A DNA stretch of 64,000 nt from Actinomycetospora cinnamomea (GCF_003096675.1 NZ_QEKW01000003.1:124001-188000); one strand, 5' to 3'. Positions 25,074 to 38,800 are shown, numbered from the stretch's first letter. The notes: generated by a model not told the origin, from the letters alone. Numbers and translations: made by a program.

Positions 25074-25568
25074 ATGGGTGACTACGCGAAGGCGCTGGGG
25101 TCGAAGCTCCGGGGCATCCGCCAGCAGCAGGGGCTGTCCCTGCACGGCGTCGAGCAGAAGTCCGGCGGTCGGTGGAAGGCCGTGGTCGTCGGTTCCTACG
25201 AGCGCGGTGACCGTGCGGTGACGGTCCAGAAGCTCGCCGAGCTCGCCGACTTCTACGGCGTGCCCGTGGCCGAGCTGCTGCCCGAGGGGCGCGTGCCCTC
25301 CGGCTCCGAGCCGGCGGCCAAGATCGTCATAAACCTCGAGCGGCTGCAGCAGCTCCCGGCCGAGAAGGCGGGGCCGCTCGCGCGCTACGCCGCGGCCATC
25401 CAGAGCCAGCGCGGCGACTACAACGGCAAGGTCCTCTCGATCCGCAACGAGGACCTCCGCTCGCTCGCGATCATCTACGACATGAGCCCGGGAGAGCTGT
25501 CCGACCAGCTCGTGGACTGGGGCGTCCTGCCGCCCGAGGCCCGGGTCGCGCGCGGGATCGACGAGTAG
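25074..25568 (+). CDS. bldD: BldD-type c-di-GMP-responsive developmental regulator
   Basis: 164 residues. An XRE helix-turn-helix occupies the N-terminal half (LGSKLRGIRQQQGLSLHGVE, then GSYERGDRAVT). The C-terminal domain carries the c-di-GMP signature RGD (113-115), eight residues, then R124 and D127, matching the RGD-X8-RXXD rule known for Streptomyces BldD. It is therefore expected to dimerise on c-di-GMP and repress target genes. ATG 25074 is chosen over an in-frame GTG at 25023, which would add a low-complexity leader. It is monocistronic and convergent with nusB. Confidence 0.94.
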   Translation: MGDYAKALGSKLRGIRQQQGLSLHGVEQKSGGRWKAVVVGSYERGDRAVTVQKLAELADFYGVPVAELLPEGRVPSGSEPAAKIVINLERLQQLPAEKAGPLARYAAAIQSQRGDYNGKVLSIRNEDLRSLAIIYDMSPGELSDQLVDWGVLPPEARVARGIDE

Positions 25569-25584
25569 TCCGGGTCGCGAGTCG

Positions 25585-25637
25585 CAGCGAACGGGCTGTT
25601 CGCTGCCTCTATGCGCGCGAACTCCCCGTTCGTGCGC
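25585..25637. repeat. 53-nt double-hairpin element (copy 1)
   Basis: Two 23-nt hairpins separated by the 7-nt linker CTCTATG, between the convergent ends of bldD and nusB. Hairpin 1 (25585-25607) is GCAGCGAAC, a 5-nt loop, GTTCGCTGC. Hairpin 2 (25615-25637) has arms CGCGCGAAC and GTTCGTGCG with one G-T pair. It probably ends transcription in both directions. The same layout recurs at 29130 and 32814. Confidence 0.75.
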
Positions 25638-25641
25638 GAGG

Positions 25642-26202
25642 TCAGCCCGCGGTCGGCTCGTCGTCCGCGGGCGGCAGGGTGTCGGCCGGCAGGGTGTCGG
25701 CCGGCAGGGTCTCGGCCGGCGCCAGCTCGACACCCGCGGGGACGTCGACGCGGTCGGGGCTCGGACCCGCGACCGTGCCCGGCCGCCCCGACGACACCCC
25801 CGCCAGGACGCCGTTGACGAAGCGCGGCGAGTCGTCGGTCGACAGCTCGCGGGCGAGGTCGATGGCCTCGTCGATCGCGACCGGGTCGGGCACCTCGTCG
25901 GAGTGCAGGATCTCGAAGACGCCGATGCGCAGGATCACGCGGTCCACCGCCGGCATGCGGGCCATCGTCCAACCGCGCGCGTAGGACGAGATGACGCCGT
26001 CGATCTCGTCGCGGTGCGCGATCACTCCCTCGACCAGTGAGGCGGCGAACTCCGACACCGGCGGCGCGTCGGCGCCGGCGATGCGCCGGGCGAGGACCTC
26101 CTGGGCGTCCTCGCCCCGCGCCTCGGACTCGAACAGGATGTCCAGGGCCCGCTTGCGGGCCTTGGAGCGGGACCCCTTGCGGGGTGTCGCGGGTGAGGTC
26201 AC
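25642..26202 (-). CDS. nusB: Transcription antitermination factor NusB
   Basis: 186 residues. The NusB fold shows in RSKARKRALDILFESEARGED, MPAVDRVILRIGVFEIL and VAIDEAIDLARELSTDDSPRFVNGVL. It acts in rRNA antitermination with NusE. The tail after about 140 is an extra low-complexity segment containing LPADT repeats from a 15-base tandem repeat. The GTG at 26202 lies 1 base after the efp stop, the usual efp-nusB pair. Confidence 0.93.
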   Translation of the reverse strand: MTSPATPRKGSRSKARKRALDILFESEARGEDAQEVLARRIAGADAPPVSEFAASLVEGVIAHRDEIDGVISSYARGWTMARMPAVDRVILRIGVFEILHSDEVPDPVAIDEAIDLARELSTDDSPRFVNGVLAGVSSGRPGTVAGPSPDRVDVPAGVELAPAETLPADTLPADTLPPADDEPTAG

Positions 26203-26203
26203 C

Positions 26204-26767
26204 TCAGCCGCTCACGCGACCCAGGTAGCGCCCGTCCCGGGTGTCGACCTTGACCTTCGTGCCCGACTCCAGGAACAGCGGCACCTGGATCTCGGCGCCG
26301 GTGGACACCGTGGCCGGCTTGGTGCCGCCGGTGGAGCGGTCGCCCTGCACGCCCGGGTCGGTGTGCGTGATCTCGAGCTCGACCGACGCCGGGAGCTCGA
26401 TGTACAGCGGCACGCCGTCGTTGAACGACACCTGGACCTCCTGGTTCTCCAGGAGGAACCGGGACTGGTCGCCGACGGTGGTGGCCGGCACCGGCACCTG
26501 CTCGTAGTCGGAGGCGTCCATGAAGATGAAGTCGTCGCCGTCGCGGTAGAGGTAGGTCATGTCGCGGCGGTCGACGTTGGCCGTCTCGACCTTCGTGCCG
26601 GCGTTGAAGGTCTTGTCGACGACCTTGCCGGTCATCACGTTCTTCAGCGTGGTCCGGACGAAGGCGCCGCCCTTGCCCGGCTTGACGTGCTGGAACTCGG
26701 TGACCGACCACAGGTTGCCGTCGATCCGCAGCACCATGCCGTTCTTCAGGTCGTTCGTCGTCGCCAT
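26204..26767 (-). CDS. efp: Elongation factor P
   Basis: 187 residues, full length with three barrel domains. Domain I carries [13 protein letters not shown]; Lys 32 at the loop tip is the position modified in other bacteria, and which modification applies here cannot be told. It relieves ribosome stalling at polyproline. ATG 26767 follows pepQ by a short gap. Confidence 0.96.
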   Translation of the reverse strand: MATTNDLKNGMVLRIDGNLWSVTEFQHVKPGKGGAFVRTTLKNVMTGKVVDKTFNAGTKVETANVDRRDMTYLYRDGDDFIFMDASDYEQVPVPATTVGDQSRFLLENQEVQVSFNDGVPLYIELPASVELEITHTDPGVQGDRSTGGTKPATVSTGAEIQVPLFLESGTKVKVDTRDGRYLGRVSG

Positions 26768-26794
26768 CTGTAGCGCGCACTCTCCTACGCGTCG

Positions 26795-27949
26795 TTACCG
26801 GAACGGGACCTCGAGGTCCCGGGGGCTCTGGGTGAGCGGTACGGCTCCGTCGTCGGTGACGACCAGCGTGTCCTCGATCCGGACCCCGCCCCTGCCCGCC
26901 AGGTACACGCCCGGCTCGACGGTGACCGTCATCCCCACCTTCAGGGTAGCGGTCGCCGTCGCCGACACCGCCGGAGCCTCGTGGATGACCAGCCCGACGC
27001 CGTGCCCGAGACCGTGGACGAACTGCTCGCCGAAGCCGGCCCTCGCGATGACGTCGCGCGCGGCGGCGTCGACGTCGCGGGTCGGGACACCGGGGACGAG
27101 CGCGGCCCGGCCCGCGGCCGCGGCCTCGGCGACGAGGGCGTGGAGGTCGCGCTGCCACGGCGTCGGGGTGCCGACCACGAGGGTGCGAGTCATGTCGGAG
27201 CGGTAGCCGTCGACCAGCGCGCCGAAGTCCATGGTCAGCAGGTCGCCGTCGGCCAGCGGCGCGTCCGTGGGGCGGTGGTGCGGGATCGCGGCGTGGGCCC
27301 CGGCGGCGACGATCGTCTCGAACGACGGGCCCTCGGCGCCCGCCTCGCGCATGCGCTCCTCGAGGTCACGGGCCACCTCGCGCTCCGTGCGCCCCGGGTG
27401 CAGCCCGTCCGCGGCGAGCATCCCCGCCAGCGCGGCGTCGGCCACGGCACACGCCTGGCGCAGCGCGTCGAGCTCGCCGGCGTCCTTGACCTCGCGCAGC
27501 GTCTCGACCAGGCCCGGCGCACGGCGGAGCTCACCGGCGGCCAGGGCGTCGAGGAGGTCGCCGTGCCCGTCGACGGTGACGTGGGCGCTGTCGAACCCGA
27601 CGACGGCGGCGGCCGGCAACGCGGCGAGCAGCGCCGGCGCGCAGGCGCGCTCGACGAGGACGGGCAGGTCGGGAGCCTGCGCCGCGGCCTGCACGGTGTA
27701 GCGGCCGTCGGTGGCGAGCACGGTGCGGTCCTCGCCGCGGTCGGCGGCGTCGTCGGCGTGGACAAGCAGGGCCGCGTTGGAGCCGGTGAAGCCCGACAGG
27801 TAGCGGACGTTGACGAGGTCGGTGACGAGCAACGCGTCGAGCCGGGCCTCGCGCAGCAGCCCACGCAGGGTGTCGCGGCGCCGGGCGTGTCCGCCGGGTG
27901 CACGGTCCGGACGGGTCGGCCCGGGGTCGGTCGGGGCCCCGGTGAGCAT
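26795..27949 (-). CDS. pepQ: Xaa-Pro dipeptidase/aminopeptidase, M24 family
   Basis: 384 residues. The pita-bread metal ligands are all visible: MDFGALVDGYRSDMTRT (two Asp), HGLGHGVGL (His), VTVEPGVYL (Glu) and RIEDTLVV (Glu). The N-terminal creatinase-like domain has TDLVNVRYLSGFTGSNA. It cleaves X-Pro bonds. ATG 27949 is used; no Shine-Dalgarno stands out. The pepQ-efp-nusB order is conserved in actinobacteria. Confidence 0.9.
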   Translation of the reverse strand: MLTGAPTDPGPTRPDRAPGGHARRRDTLRGLLREARLDALLVTDLVNVRYLSGFTGSNAALLVHADDAADRGEDRTVLATDGRYTVQAAAQAPDLPVLVERACAPALLAALPAAAVVGFDSAHVTVDGHGDLLDALAAGELRRAPGLVETLREVKDAGELDALRQACAVADAALAGMLAADGLHPGRTEREVARDLEERMREAGAEGPSFETIVAAGAHAAIPHHRPTDAPLADGDLLTMDFGALVDGYRSDMTRTLVVGTPTPWQRDLHALVAEAAAAGRAALVPGVPTRDVDAAARDVIARAGFGEQFVHGLGHGVGLVIHEAPAVSATATATLKVGMTVTVEPGVYLAGRGGVRIEDTLVVTDDGAVPLTQSPRDLEVPFR

Positions 27950-27989
27950 GCCCGTCAGCGTAGGTGAGGGCGGGTCGTACGGTGTCGGG

Positions 27990-29105
27990 GTGCGTTTCGC
28001 CACCTCGGTCCGGCCGCGTCCCTGGGTCCTGCGTGCGCTCGTGCTCACCGCGGTCTTCGGCGTCGCGCAGGCGCTGTTCGTGGCCCTGCGGTCGTGGTCG
28101 CCCGACCTCCTGCGGCTGTGGAGCGCCCTGCTGCTGGTGCTCGTGCTGGCCGTCGTCATCGTGTGGGTGGGCGCGGAGGTCGTGCTCGACCGCAGACCCC
28201 CGGAGTGGTCGTGGTTCGGCGCCGCGCTGGTGTCGGCGCCCGCCGCGGGCCTGCTGAGCTGGATCCTCCTCGCGCTCTTCGTCGACGGCACCGGCGTCGC
28301 CGACCTTCAGCCCGCGCTCGTCGGGCGGGCCTCGTTCACCGCGCTGCTCGTGCTCGCCGGGGTGTTCGTCGGCTCGCGACTCGGCTGGCTGTCGCTCCGC
28401 CGCCACGGCGAGGGCGCCGACGACCCGGCCCTCGACGCCGACGACGACGCCGTCGCCCGCCGGGCCGCGCTCGACCGGGCCGACGTCTCCCCCGGCGGCC
28501 CCGCGGACGACCGTGCCGCCGCCGCAGCCCGCGCCGCCGCCCGGGTGGGGGTGCGCCCGGCGGCGGCCGGCGCCTCCGGGCCGTCGGTGGCGGGGGTGCG
28601 GACGCCCGGACGTCGCACACCGGAGCGGGCCGCGGTGGGGTCGGTGGGGTCGGTGGGGTCGGCAGGGTCGGCGGGGTCGGCGGGGCCCGAGGTGGCCGAG
28701 CGCGAGCGGATGCCCGAGGCCCCGCGTCTCGCCGGGCAGCGCCGCGTGTCGACGGTCCGGGCCTCGGGCGCGTCGCCGACCGTGTCCTCGCCCTTCGGCC
28801 CCGAGGCCTCGACCCCGGGCGGGGCGGAGGACCGCGACGACGTGCCCGAGTCCCTCGAGCCGCCCGTCGTCGCCGTCCTGCCGTCGTTCCCGATGCCGGG
28901 CGGGCCGCTCGACCCCGAGACCCCGGCGAGGGGCACGGCGTCGGCGGACAGCGGCTCGGCGGACAGCGGCTCGGCGGGCGGCGGCTCGGCGGACAGCGGC
29001 TCACCGGGCGCCGGCTCGGGCGACGTGGCCTCGGCCGACACAGGCGACGCCTCCCACGAGTCCCGGACCCGCCGTCGCTTCGGCCTGCGGCGCCCGCGAA
29101 GCTGA
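27990..29105 (+). CDS. Four-helix membrane protein with long repetitive tail (B-4DMT-like)
   Basis: 371 residues. Four membrane helices lie at about 12-33, 43-65, 74-99 and 112-133; the remaining 235 residues are a disordered Ala/Ser/Gly/Pro-rich cytoplasmic tail with GSVGSVGSAGSAG and ADSGS repeats from 9- and 18-base tandem repeats. It stands where mycobacteria carry the Rv2536-type protein between pepQ and aro genes, annotated as B-4DMT transporter; transport is not shown. The GTG at 27990 is divergent from pepQ. Confidence 0.7.
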   Translation: MRFATSVRPRPWVLRALVLTAVFGVAQALFVALRSWSPDLLRLWSALLLVLVLAVVIVWVGAEVVLDRRPPEWSWFGAALVSAPAAGLLSWILLALFVDGTGVADLQPALVGRASFTALLVLAGVFVGSRLGWLSLRRHGEGADDPALDADDDAVARRAALDRADVSPGGPADDRAAAAARAAARVGVRPAAAGASGPSVAGVRTPGRRTPERAAVGSVGSVGSAGSAGSAGPEVAERERMPEAPRLAGQRRVSTVRASGASPTVSSPFGPEASTPGGAEDRDDVPESLEPPVVAVLPSFPMPGGPLDPETPARGTASADSGSADSGSAGGGSADSGSPGAGSGDVASADTGDASHESRTRRRFGLRRPRS

Positions 29106-29129
29106 CGCCCCGACGAGGGCCCCCCGGTG

Positions 29130-29182
29130 GCAGCGAACGCGCCGTTCGCTGCTTCTATCGCAGCGAACGGCGCGTTCGCTGC
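29130..29182. repeat. 53-nt double-hairpin element (copy 2)
   Basis: Two perfect hairpins, each GCAGCGAAC, a 5-nt loop and GTTCGCTGC (29130-29152 and 29160-29182), with the 7-nt linker TTCTATC. It lies between the convergent ends of the four-helix membrane protein and aroB. It is the clearest copy and probably a bidirectional terminator. Confidence 0.85.
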
Positions 29183-29209
29183 GTCGGACGTCCGCGCGGG
29201 GCGAGCGGC

Positions 29210-30820
<1,611 letters not shown>

Positions 30821-30824
<4 letters not shown>

Positions 30825-32044
30825 GGGAGGTCCTGGCCGGTCTCGACGGCGCGCCGCGGGTCGACGGCGGCCGCGTAGGCCGCGGCGTTGCGCGCGGTCT
30901 CGCCCAGCGAGTCGCCGCCGAACTTCTCCAGCGCGGCGTCGGCGAGCACGAGCGCAACCAGGGCCTCGGCCACGACGCCCGCCGCGGGCACCGCGCAGAC
31001 GTCGGAGCGCTGGTGGTGGGCCGTGGTGCCCTCGCCGGTGACGACGTCGACCGTGCGCAGGGCCCTCGGCACCGTCGAGATCGGCTTCATCGCCACGCGG
31101 GCCCGCAGGGGCTCGCCGTTGGTCATGCCGCCCTCGATCCCGCCGGCCCGGTTGGTGGCCCGGGCGACGCCGGTGTCGCGGGCACCGAGATGGATCTCGT
31201 CGTGGGCCGCCGAGCCACGGCGGCGTGCCGTCGTGAAGCCGTCGCCGATCTCCACGCCCTTCATCGCCTGGATGCCCATGAGGGCCCCCGCGAGGCGGGC
31301 GTCGAGGCGGCGGTCGGCCTGCACGTACGACCCGAGGCCCACGGGGAGCCCGTGCACCACGACCTCGACGACCCCGCCGAGGGTGTCGCCGTCCTCCTTG
31401 GCCGCGTCGACCTCGGCGACCATCGCGGCCGTCGACGCCTCGTCCACCGCGCGCACCGGGCTGGCGTCGATCCGCTCGCCGTCGCCGGGCATCGGGATCA
31501 CGTCGGGCGTCGCGTCGGCGGTGCCGAGGCTGACCACGTGCGAGAGCACCTCGACCCCGAGGGCCTGTCCGAGGAACGCCTTGGCCACCGCACCGAGCGC
31601 CACCTTGGCCGCCGTCTCGCGAGCGCTGGCGCGCTCGAGGACGGGGCGGGCCTCGTCGAAGTCGTACTTCGTCATGCCGGCGAGGTCGGCGTGCCCGGGC
31701 CGGGGGCGGGTGAGCGGAGCGTTGCGCGCCCGGCCCTCGAGCAGCACCGGGTCGACGGGGTCGGCCGACATGACCGTCTCCCACTTCGGCCACTCGGTGT
31801 TGGCGATCCGGATGGCGATCGGGCTGCCCAGCGTCACGCCGTGCCGGAACCCGCCGGACAGCTCGATCTCGTCGGCCTCGAAGCTCATCCGCGCGCCGCG
31901 CCCGTACCCGAGGCGTCGGCGCGCGAGGTCCGCCGACACCTCCTTCGAGCTCACCGAGACGCCCGCGACCATGCCCTCGAGCACGGCCGTGAGCGCCGCA
32001 CCGTGCGACTCTCCCGCCGTCAACCACCGCAACACGTCGCCCAT
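30821..32044 (-). CDS. aroC: Chorismate synthase
   Basis: 407 residues. [55 protein letters not shown] and the [12 protein letters not shown] segment near the end are signatures. It forms chorismate from EPSP using reduced FMN. ATG 32044 is the start. It leads the aroC-aroK-aroB set. Confidence 0.96.
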
Positions 32045-32074
32045 CGTCGCACGTCACCGTGCGCCCCCGATCGC

Positions 32075-32725
32075 TCACGGAGTGATCACCACCGCCGCGA
32101 GCGCCACCCACGCGGCACCGAGCACGGGCGGCCCGAACGGCACCGTCGTCGACCGCCCGCCGCGGGCCAGCACCAGCGCGAGCACCCCGGCCGCCGCCAG
32201 CACCGGGGCGACGGCCAGCGCGGCCCACGACGCCGCCGCCAGGGGCGCGCCGAGCGCCGGCGCCAGCTTCACGTCCCCGGCGCCGAGGGCTCCCGGCGCG
32301 ACGAGGTGCACCACCGCGTGCCCCACCCCCCAGCACACGGCGCCGAGCACGCCGACCAGCACGGCCCGGAGCCCGAGCGGCGCCAGCGCCGCGAGCGCCA
32401 GCACCGTCGCGGGGCGGGTGAGCGCGTCGGGGAGCCGGCGCGCGGCGAGATCCGTCGCGCTGCCGGCGACCACCAGCGCGCCCAGCCCCAGCCATGCCGG
32501 CAACCACGCCGCCGGCGCCGCTCCCGCGACCACCACGCCCGCCGGCACCGCCCACAGCACCGCGAGCGCCGTGGCGCAGGGAGCCCGCGGCACGAGCACC
32601 CCGCGCCGCATCCGCGCCAGCACCGCCCGCACACCCAGACCCGCGAGCGCCCCCGCTCCCCCGCCCGTCACCACCGCCGCGATCACCACGCCGTCGAGCC
32701 TGGCGTCGCCCGCGACCCCCGTCAC
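32075..32725 (-). CDS. A24-family prepilin peptidase-like membrane protease
   Basis: 216 residues, almost all hydrophobic. The two catalytic aspartates of type IV prepilin peptidases are present, in ATDLAARRLPDALT and GAGDVKL. The N-terminal methylase domain with its cysteines is absent, as in archaeal-type or actinobacterial short forms. No pilin gene is nearby in this window. It lies between aroE and aroC on the same strand, a position seen in other actinobacteria. Confidence 0.85.
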   Translation of the reverse strand: MTGVAGDARLDGVVIAAVVTGGGAGALAGLGVRAVLARMRRGVLVPRAPCATALAVLWAVPAGVVVAGAAPAAWLPAWLGLGALVVAGSATDLAARRLPDALTRPATVLALAALAPLGLRAVLVGVLGAVCWGVGHAVVHLVAPGALGAGDVKLAPALGAPLAAASWAALAVAPVLAAAGVLALVLARGGRSTTVPFGPPVLGAAWVALAAVVITP

Positions 32726-32813
32726 GGATCCGCTCGCGACCCTGGGGACGCATCCGGGCGATGGGGACGGGCGTATGGAGCAGCGGGATGTTCGGCGTCA
32801 GCGTCGCAGCGTC

Positions 32814-32866
32814 GGGGCGAGGGACGCGCTCGCTGCCTCCCACGCAGCCAAGGTGACCCTCGCTGC
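32814..32866. repeat. 53-nt double-hairpin element (copy 3, diverged)
   Basis: Two 23-nt units (32814-32836 and 32844-32866) with a 7-nt linker CTCCCAC. Arms are GGGGCGAGG/GCTCGCTGC and GCAGCCAAG/CCTCGCTGC with a few mismatches. Inner arm bases differ from copies 1 and 2 on both sides of the stem, so pairing is partly kept by double changes. It follows aroE and may end or attenuate its transcript. Confidence 0.5.
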
Positions 32867-32893
32867 CCCGCTCGGGACGCGCCCCGGCGTGCG

Positions 32894-33760
32894 TCAGTCC
32901 GGCAGGGGCAGCAGGGCCACGTCCACCGTGGCCGCCAGGGCCGCGCGCATGGCATCGCGGGGCGCGGGGAGGCCGGTGAACTGCTCGACCTGGCCGAAGG
33001 CCTGGTGCAGGAGCATGTCGAGCCCGGTCGCGACGGGTAGGCCCCGGTCGGTGGCGGCGGCGGCGAGCGGCGTCGGCCAGGGGTGGTAGACCGCGTCGAG
33101 CACGACGGTGTCGTCGGGCACCGACCCGACGAGGAACGCGGCCCGCGCCTCGTCCACCGATCCCGCCGGGGTGGTGTTGACCAGCGCCAGGGCCCGCTCC
33201 AGGTCGCTCGCGGCCAGCGCCGACCACGGCACCGCCCGCGCCGCGAACCCGAAGGACCGCGCGACCGCCAGGGTCCCCTCGGCCCGCACGGGGTCGCGCA
33301 CGACGATTGTCACCGACTCGCTCCCACCCAGCTCGTCCAGCCCGCCGATCGCGGCGCACGCCGTCGACCCCGACCCGAGCACCACCGCGTCCCGCAGGCC
33401 CCCGGCACCGGGCACCCCGACGACCCCGCCGGCCCGCAGCGCGCCCGCGACCCCGTCGAGGTCGGTGCAGTCCGCCGCCCACCCCTCGGCACGGCGCACG
33501 AGGGTGTTCGCGGCCCCGACGCGGGCGGCGCGGGGCGTCACGGTCGTGGCGACCTCGAGGGCCGCGCGCTTGCCCGGCATGGTCACCGACAGCCCGGCCC
33601 ACGACGCGTCGCGCGCGGCGACCCAGGCGGGCAGCTCCTCGGCGGTGCACTCGACGGCCTCGTAGGTCCAGTCGTCGAGACCCAGCGCGGCGTAGGCGGC
33701 GCGGTGCAGCACCGGCGAGCGCGAATGCGCCACCGGCGACCCGAGGACGGCGGCGTGCAC
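32894..33760 (-). CDS. aroE: Shikimate dehydrogenase
   Basis: 288 residues. The shikimate site is GSPVAHSRSPVLHRAAY; GLSVTMPGKRAAL has the catalytic Lys; AANTLVRR and the DCTDLDGV Asp follow; VLGSGSTACAAIGGL is the NADP-binding loop. It reduces dehydroshikimate. The GTG at 33760 begins immediately after the mltG stop. Confidence 0.93.
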   Translation of the reverse strand: MHAAVLGSPVAHSRSPVLHRAAYAALGLDDWTYEAVECTAEELPAWVAARDASWAGLSVTMPGKRAALEVATTVTPRAARVGAANTLVRRAEGWAADCTDLDGVAGALRAGGVVGVPGAGGLRDAVVLGSGSTACAAIGGLDELGGSESVTIVVRDPVRAEGTLAVARSFGFAARAVPWSALAASDLERALALVNTTPAGSVDEARAAFLVGSVPDDTVVLDAVYHPWPTPLAAAATDRGLPVATGLDMLLHQAFGQVEQFTGLPAPRDAMRAALAATVDVALLPLPD

Positions 33761-35308
33761 CTAGTAGGCCCCGCGTGCCTGGGCGAGGCGCCGGTTGGCG
33801 TCGTGCTCCTCGACCGTCACCGCGAAGCACGAGGTGCCGTCGGGCTGGCACTTCACGAAGTACGTCCACGGCCCGGGCGTCGGGTCGAGCGCCGCCGCGA
33901 GCGCCTCGGAGCTGACCGCGCCGATGGGGGTCGGGGTCAACCCGAAGTTGAGGTACGTGTTGTACGGCCCCGGTGTCGCACGGTCGTACGGGCTGGTCAG
34001 CAGCGTCTGCCGGTCGAGCGGGTAGTTCACCGTCGAGTCGAACTGGAGGCGCATCGGGATCGCGAGACGGTTGTAGATGACCTGCGCGACCTTCCCGAAG
34101 TCGGCCTGGACGCCCTCCCGCTCGGCGAGCGACCCGATGATCAGCGCGTCGTAGGGCTCGACCCCGCGGGCCTCCGCCTCGCGCACGAGCCCGCCGGCCT
34201 CGAGCCGCGGCACCGATTCCCGCAGCACCTGCTCGAGCGCCTCGCGCGCCCCGATGCCCGGACGCAGGTCGTAGGTGCCCGGGGCGAGCAGGCCCTCCAG
34301 CCGGCGGTTCGGCTCGGCGCGCCGCACGCCCTCCAGCGCCCAGGACGGCACGCCGAGCTCGGCGGGGTCCGCGGTCGCCATCGCGGCGCGCAGGTCGTCC
34401 ACCGAGGCGCAGCGCTCGGCGCCGGCCTCGTCGACGGTGCACGTGGCCCGCGAGATCAGCGAGAGGGTCCCGGGGACGACGGCGTCGCCGGCGCCGACGG
34501 TGTCGTCGAGCTGCGTGCCGCTGCGGATCTCCAGGCGTCCCACGCGACTGGCCGGGTCCAGGAGCGCCTCCACCGCGCCGGCCGCCGACATCTGGCGGCG
34601 CAGCTCGTAGAAGCCGGGCTGGATGGCGCGGCCGTTGGGGTCGTCCTCGGCGGCGTCCCCGAACGCCCGGGCGGACGCGACGACGTCGGCGCGGGCGAGC
34701 TCCTCGCCGATCGCGCTGGTCGAGGCACCGTCGGCGACCTCGACGACGACGCGGCCCGTGCCCGGGCCCTCGTAGTCGGGCGGGAAGAACACGCCGATCA
34801 GGTCGCGGGCGAAGAACACCCCGCCGACGAGCGCGAGCACGAGCAGCGCCGCGATCCCCGGCCACAGGTACCGGCGGCGCCGCCGCGCCGGGCCGTCGTG
34901 CGCGAGCAGCTCGGTGACGGCGTCGTGGTCGTCCGGGGCGGTCCGGCGGTCGTCGTCGCCGAGCAGCCAGCCCGGATCACCGTCGGCCGCCGGGGACCGT
35001 TCCTCCTCCACGTCGGGCACCCGCCAGTCGGACGCGAGGTGCGTGTCGGTCTCGACGTCGTCGTCGGTCGGTGCCGGACGCTCGGGGCCCCGCGGCGCCG
35101 CCGCCCGCCCCGCCACCCGCCCCGGGGACCGCGCGCCACCACCGTGCCGTCCGGTCGGGCGTCCGGCCACCGCCCGCCCCACGGGCCGTCCCTGGGCGGT
35201 GCCGGGACGCGGCCCCGACGACCGACCGGTGGGCGACATGCGGATCACCCGTCGCCCGCCCGGCGACCACCCGTCGGGCTGGCCCGGACCTCCGTGACGA
35301 CCCGTCAC
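33761..35308 (-). CDS. mltG: Endolytic murein transglycosylase
   Basis: 515 residues. A disordered basic/acidic cytoplasmic region (1-147) precedes one membrane helix (about 148-167); the outside part has a LysM-like subdomain and the YceG catalytic domain with the catalytic Glu in [15 protein letters not shown] and the [10 protein letters not shown] stretch. It cuts nascent glycan and sets strand length. The GTG at 35308 overlaps the ruvX stop. The alaS-ruvX-mltG-aroE order is conserved in actinobacteria. Confidence 0.94.
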   Translation of the reverse strand: MTGRHGGPGQPDGWSPGGRRVIRMSPTGRSSGPRPGTAQGRPVGRAVAGRPTGRHGGGARSPGRVAGRAAAPRGPERPAPTDDDVETDTHLASDWRVPDVEEERSPAADGDPGWLLGDDDRRTAPDDHDAVTELLAHDGPARRRRRYLWPGIAALLVLALVGGVFFARDLIGVFFPPDYEGPGTGRVVVEVADGASTSAIGEELARADVVASARAFGDAAEDDPNGRAIQPGFYELRRQMSAAGAVEALLDPASRVGRLEIRSGTQLDDTVGAGDAVVPGTLSLISRATCTVDEAGAERCASVDDLRAAMATADPAELGVPSWALEGVRRAEPNRRLEGLLAPGTYDLRPGIGAREALEQVLRESVPRLEAGGLVREAEARGVEPYDALIIGSLAEREGVQADFGKVAQVIYNRLAIPMRLQFDSTVNYPLDRQTLLTSPYDRATPGPYNTYLNFGLTPTPIGAVSSEALAAALDPTPGPWTYFVKCQPDGTSCFAVTVEEHDANRRLAQARGAY

Positions 35309-35758
35309 GAGGTCTCCGGGGCGCCGGCCGCGCGGCGCGCGTCGAGGTGACCCTGGAGGATCGCGACCGCGGCGGCCTGGTCGATCACGCGGCGCTGCTT
35401 GCGGCCCCGGACCCCCCGGTCGGACAGCGTGCGGGTGGCGGCGACGGTGGTCAGGCGCTCGTCGGCCAGCACGACCGGGACGTCGCGCCCGGCGGCGGCG
35501 AGCCGGTCCCGCGCGGCCGCCGCGTACTCCTGCGCGGACTGCGCGGCCGGTCCGTCCCGACCGGCGAGCGTGCGGGGGAGCCCCACGACCACCTCGACCA
35601 CCTCGTGCTCGTCGACGAGCGCCACGAGCCGGTCCAGGTCGGTACCGGCCGTCCCGTCACGATCGAGGGTAACGAGCGGGGTGGCGAGCACTCCCCCCGG
35701 ATCGGACAGCGCGACCCCGACCCGCACGCTGCCGACGTCGACCCCGAGACGGCGTCCC

Positions 35759-35766
<8 letters not shown>
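35305..35766 (-). CDS. ruvX: RuvX/YqgF putative Holliday junction resolvase, CTG start
   Basis: About 153 residues with an RNase H-like fold; YqgF proteins act in pre-16S rRNA processing or recombination. The conserved opening [16 protein letters not shown] carries the catalytic Asp, but the first ATG/GTG/TTG in frame (GTG 35727) falls after that Asp. The only start-like codon upstream is CTG at 35766, with GGAGG (35780-35776) 9 bases before it. CTGTCTGA overlaps the alaS stop by 8 bases, just as ATGTCTGA does at pyrC/carA. Further motifs are VVGLPRTL and DERLTTVAA. Confidence 0.85.
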
Positions 35767-38428
<2,662 letters not shown>

Positions 38429-38500
38429 GGTGTCCTGCTCAGGGATGGTGCGGGTGGGTGCGCTGCGGTCGAGGGGTGGCGCGGGGTCCGGCCGGACGCC

Positions 38501-38800
38501 TCAGCGGGCGTGCGAGGCACCCCGCCGGGGCGCTCGGGCGTGGCGGGCCGGCGACGGATCCGGCCGCACGGGGATCTCCGTGGTGTCCTCGACCATCGCG
38601 TAGAGCTCCTCGGCGCGCTCGTTCATCCCGGCGCGGACCTCGGCGCCGAACGCGCCGAGCCCGGCACCGAGCTCGCGCAGCCCCTCGCCCAGGCTGGTGC
38701 CGAGGCCGGCCGGTGTGGCCTTCTGGGTGAGCTCGTTGACCTTGCGGGTGGCGGTGACGCCGACGGCGACGCCGACCCCCACCCAGAACAGACGCTTCAT
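38501..38800 (-). CDS. Small membrane-associated protein of the alaS region
   Basis: 99 residues. It opens with a short hydrophobic segment (FWVGVGVAVGVTAT), then an amphipathic stretch and a basic, Pro-rich tail. A small protein of this sort next to a DUF948 protein upstream of alaS is usual in actinobacteria; no function is known. ATG 38800 overlaps the DUF948 stop (ATGA), so the two are probably made together. Confidence 0.75.
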   Translation of the reverse strand: MKRLFWVGVGVAVGVTATRKVNELTQKATPAGLGTSLGEGLRELGAGLGAFGAEVRAGMNERAEELYAMVEDTTEIPVRPDPSPARHARAPRRGASHAR

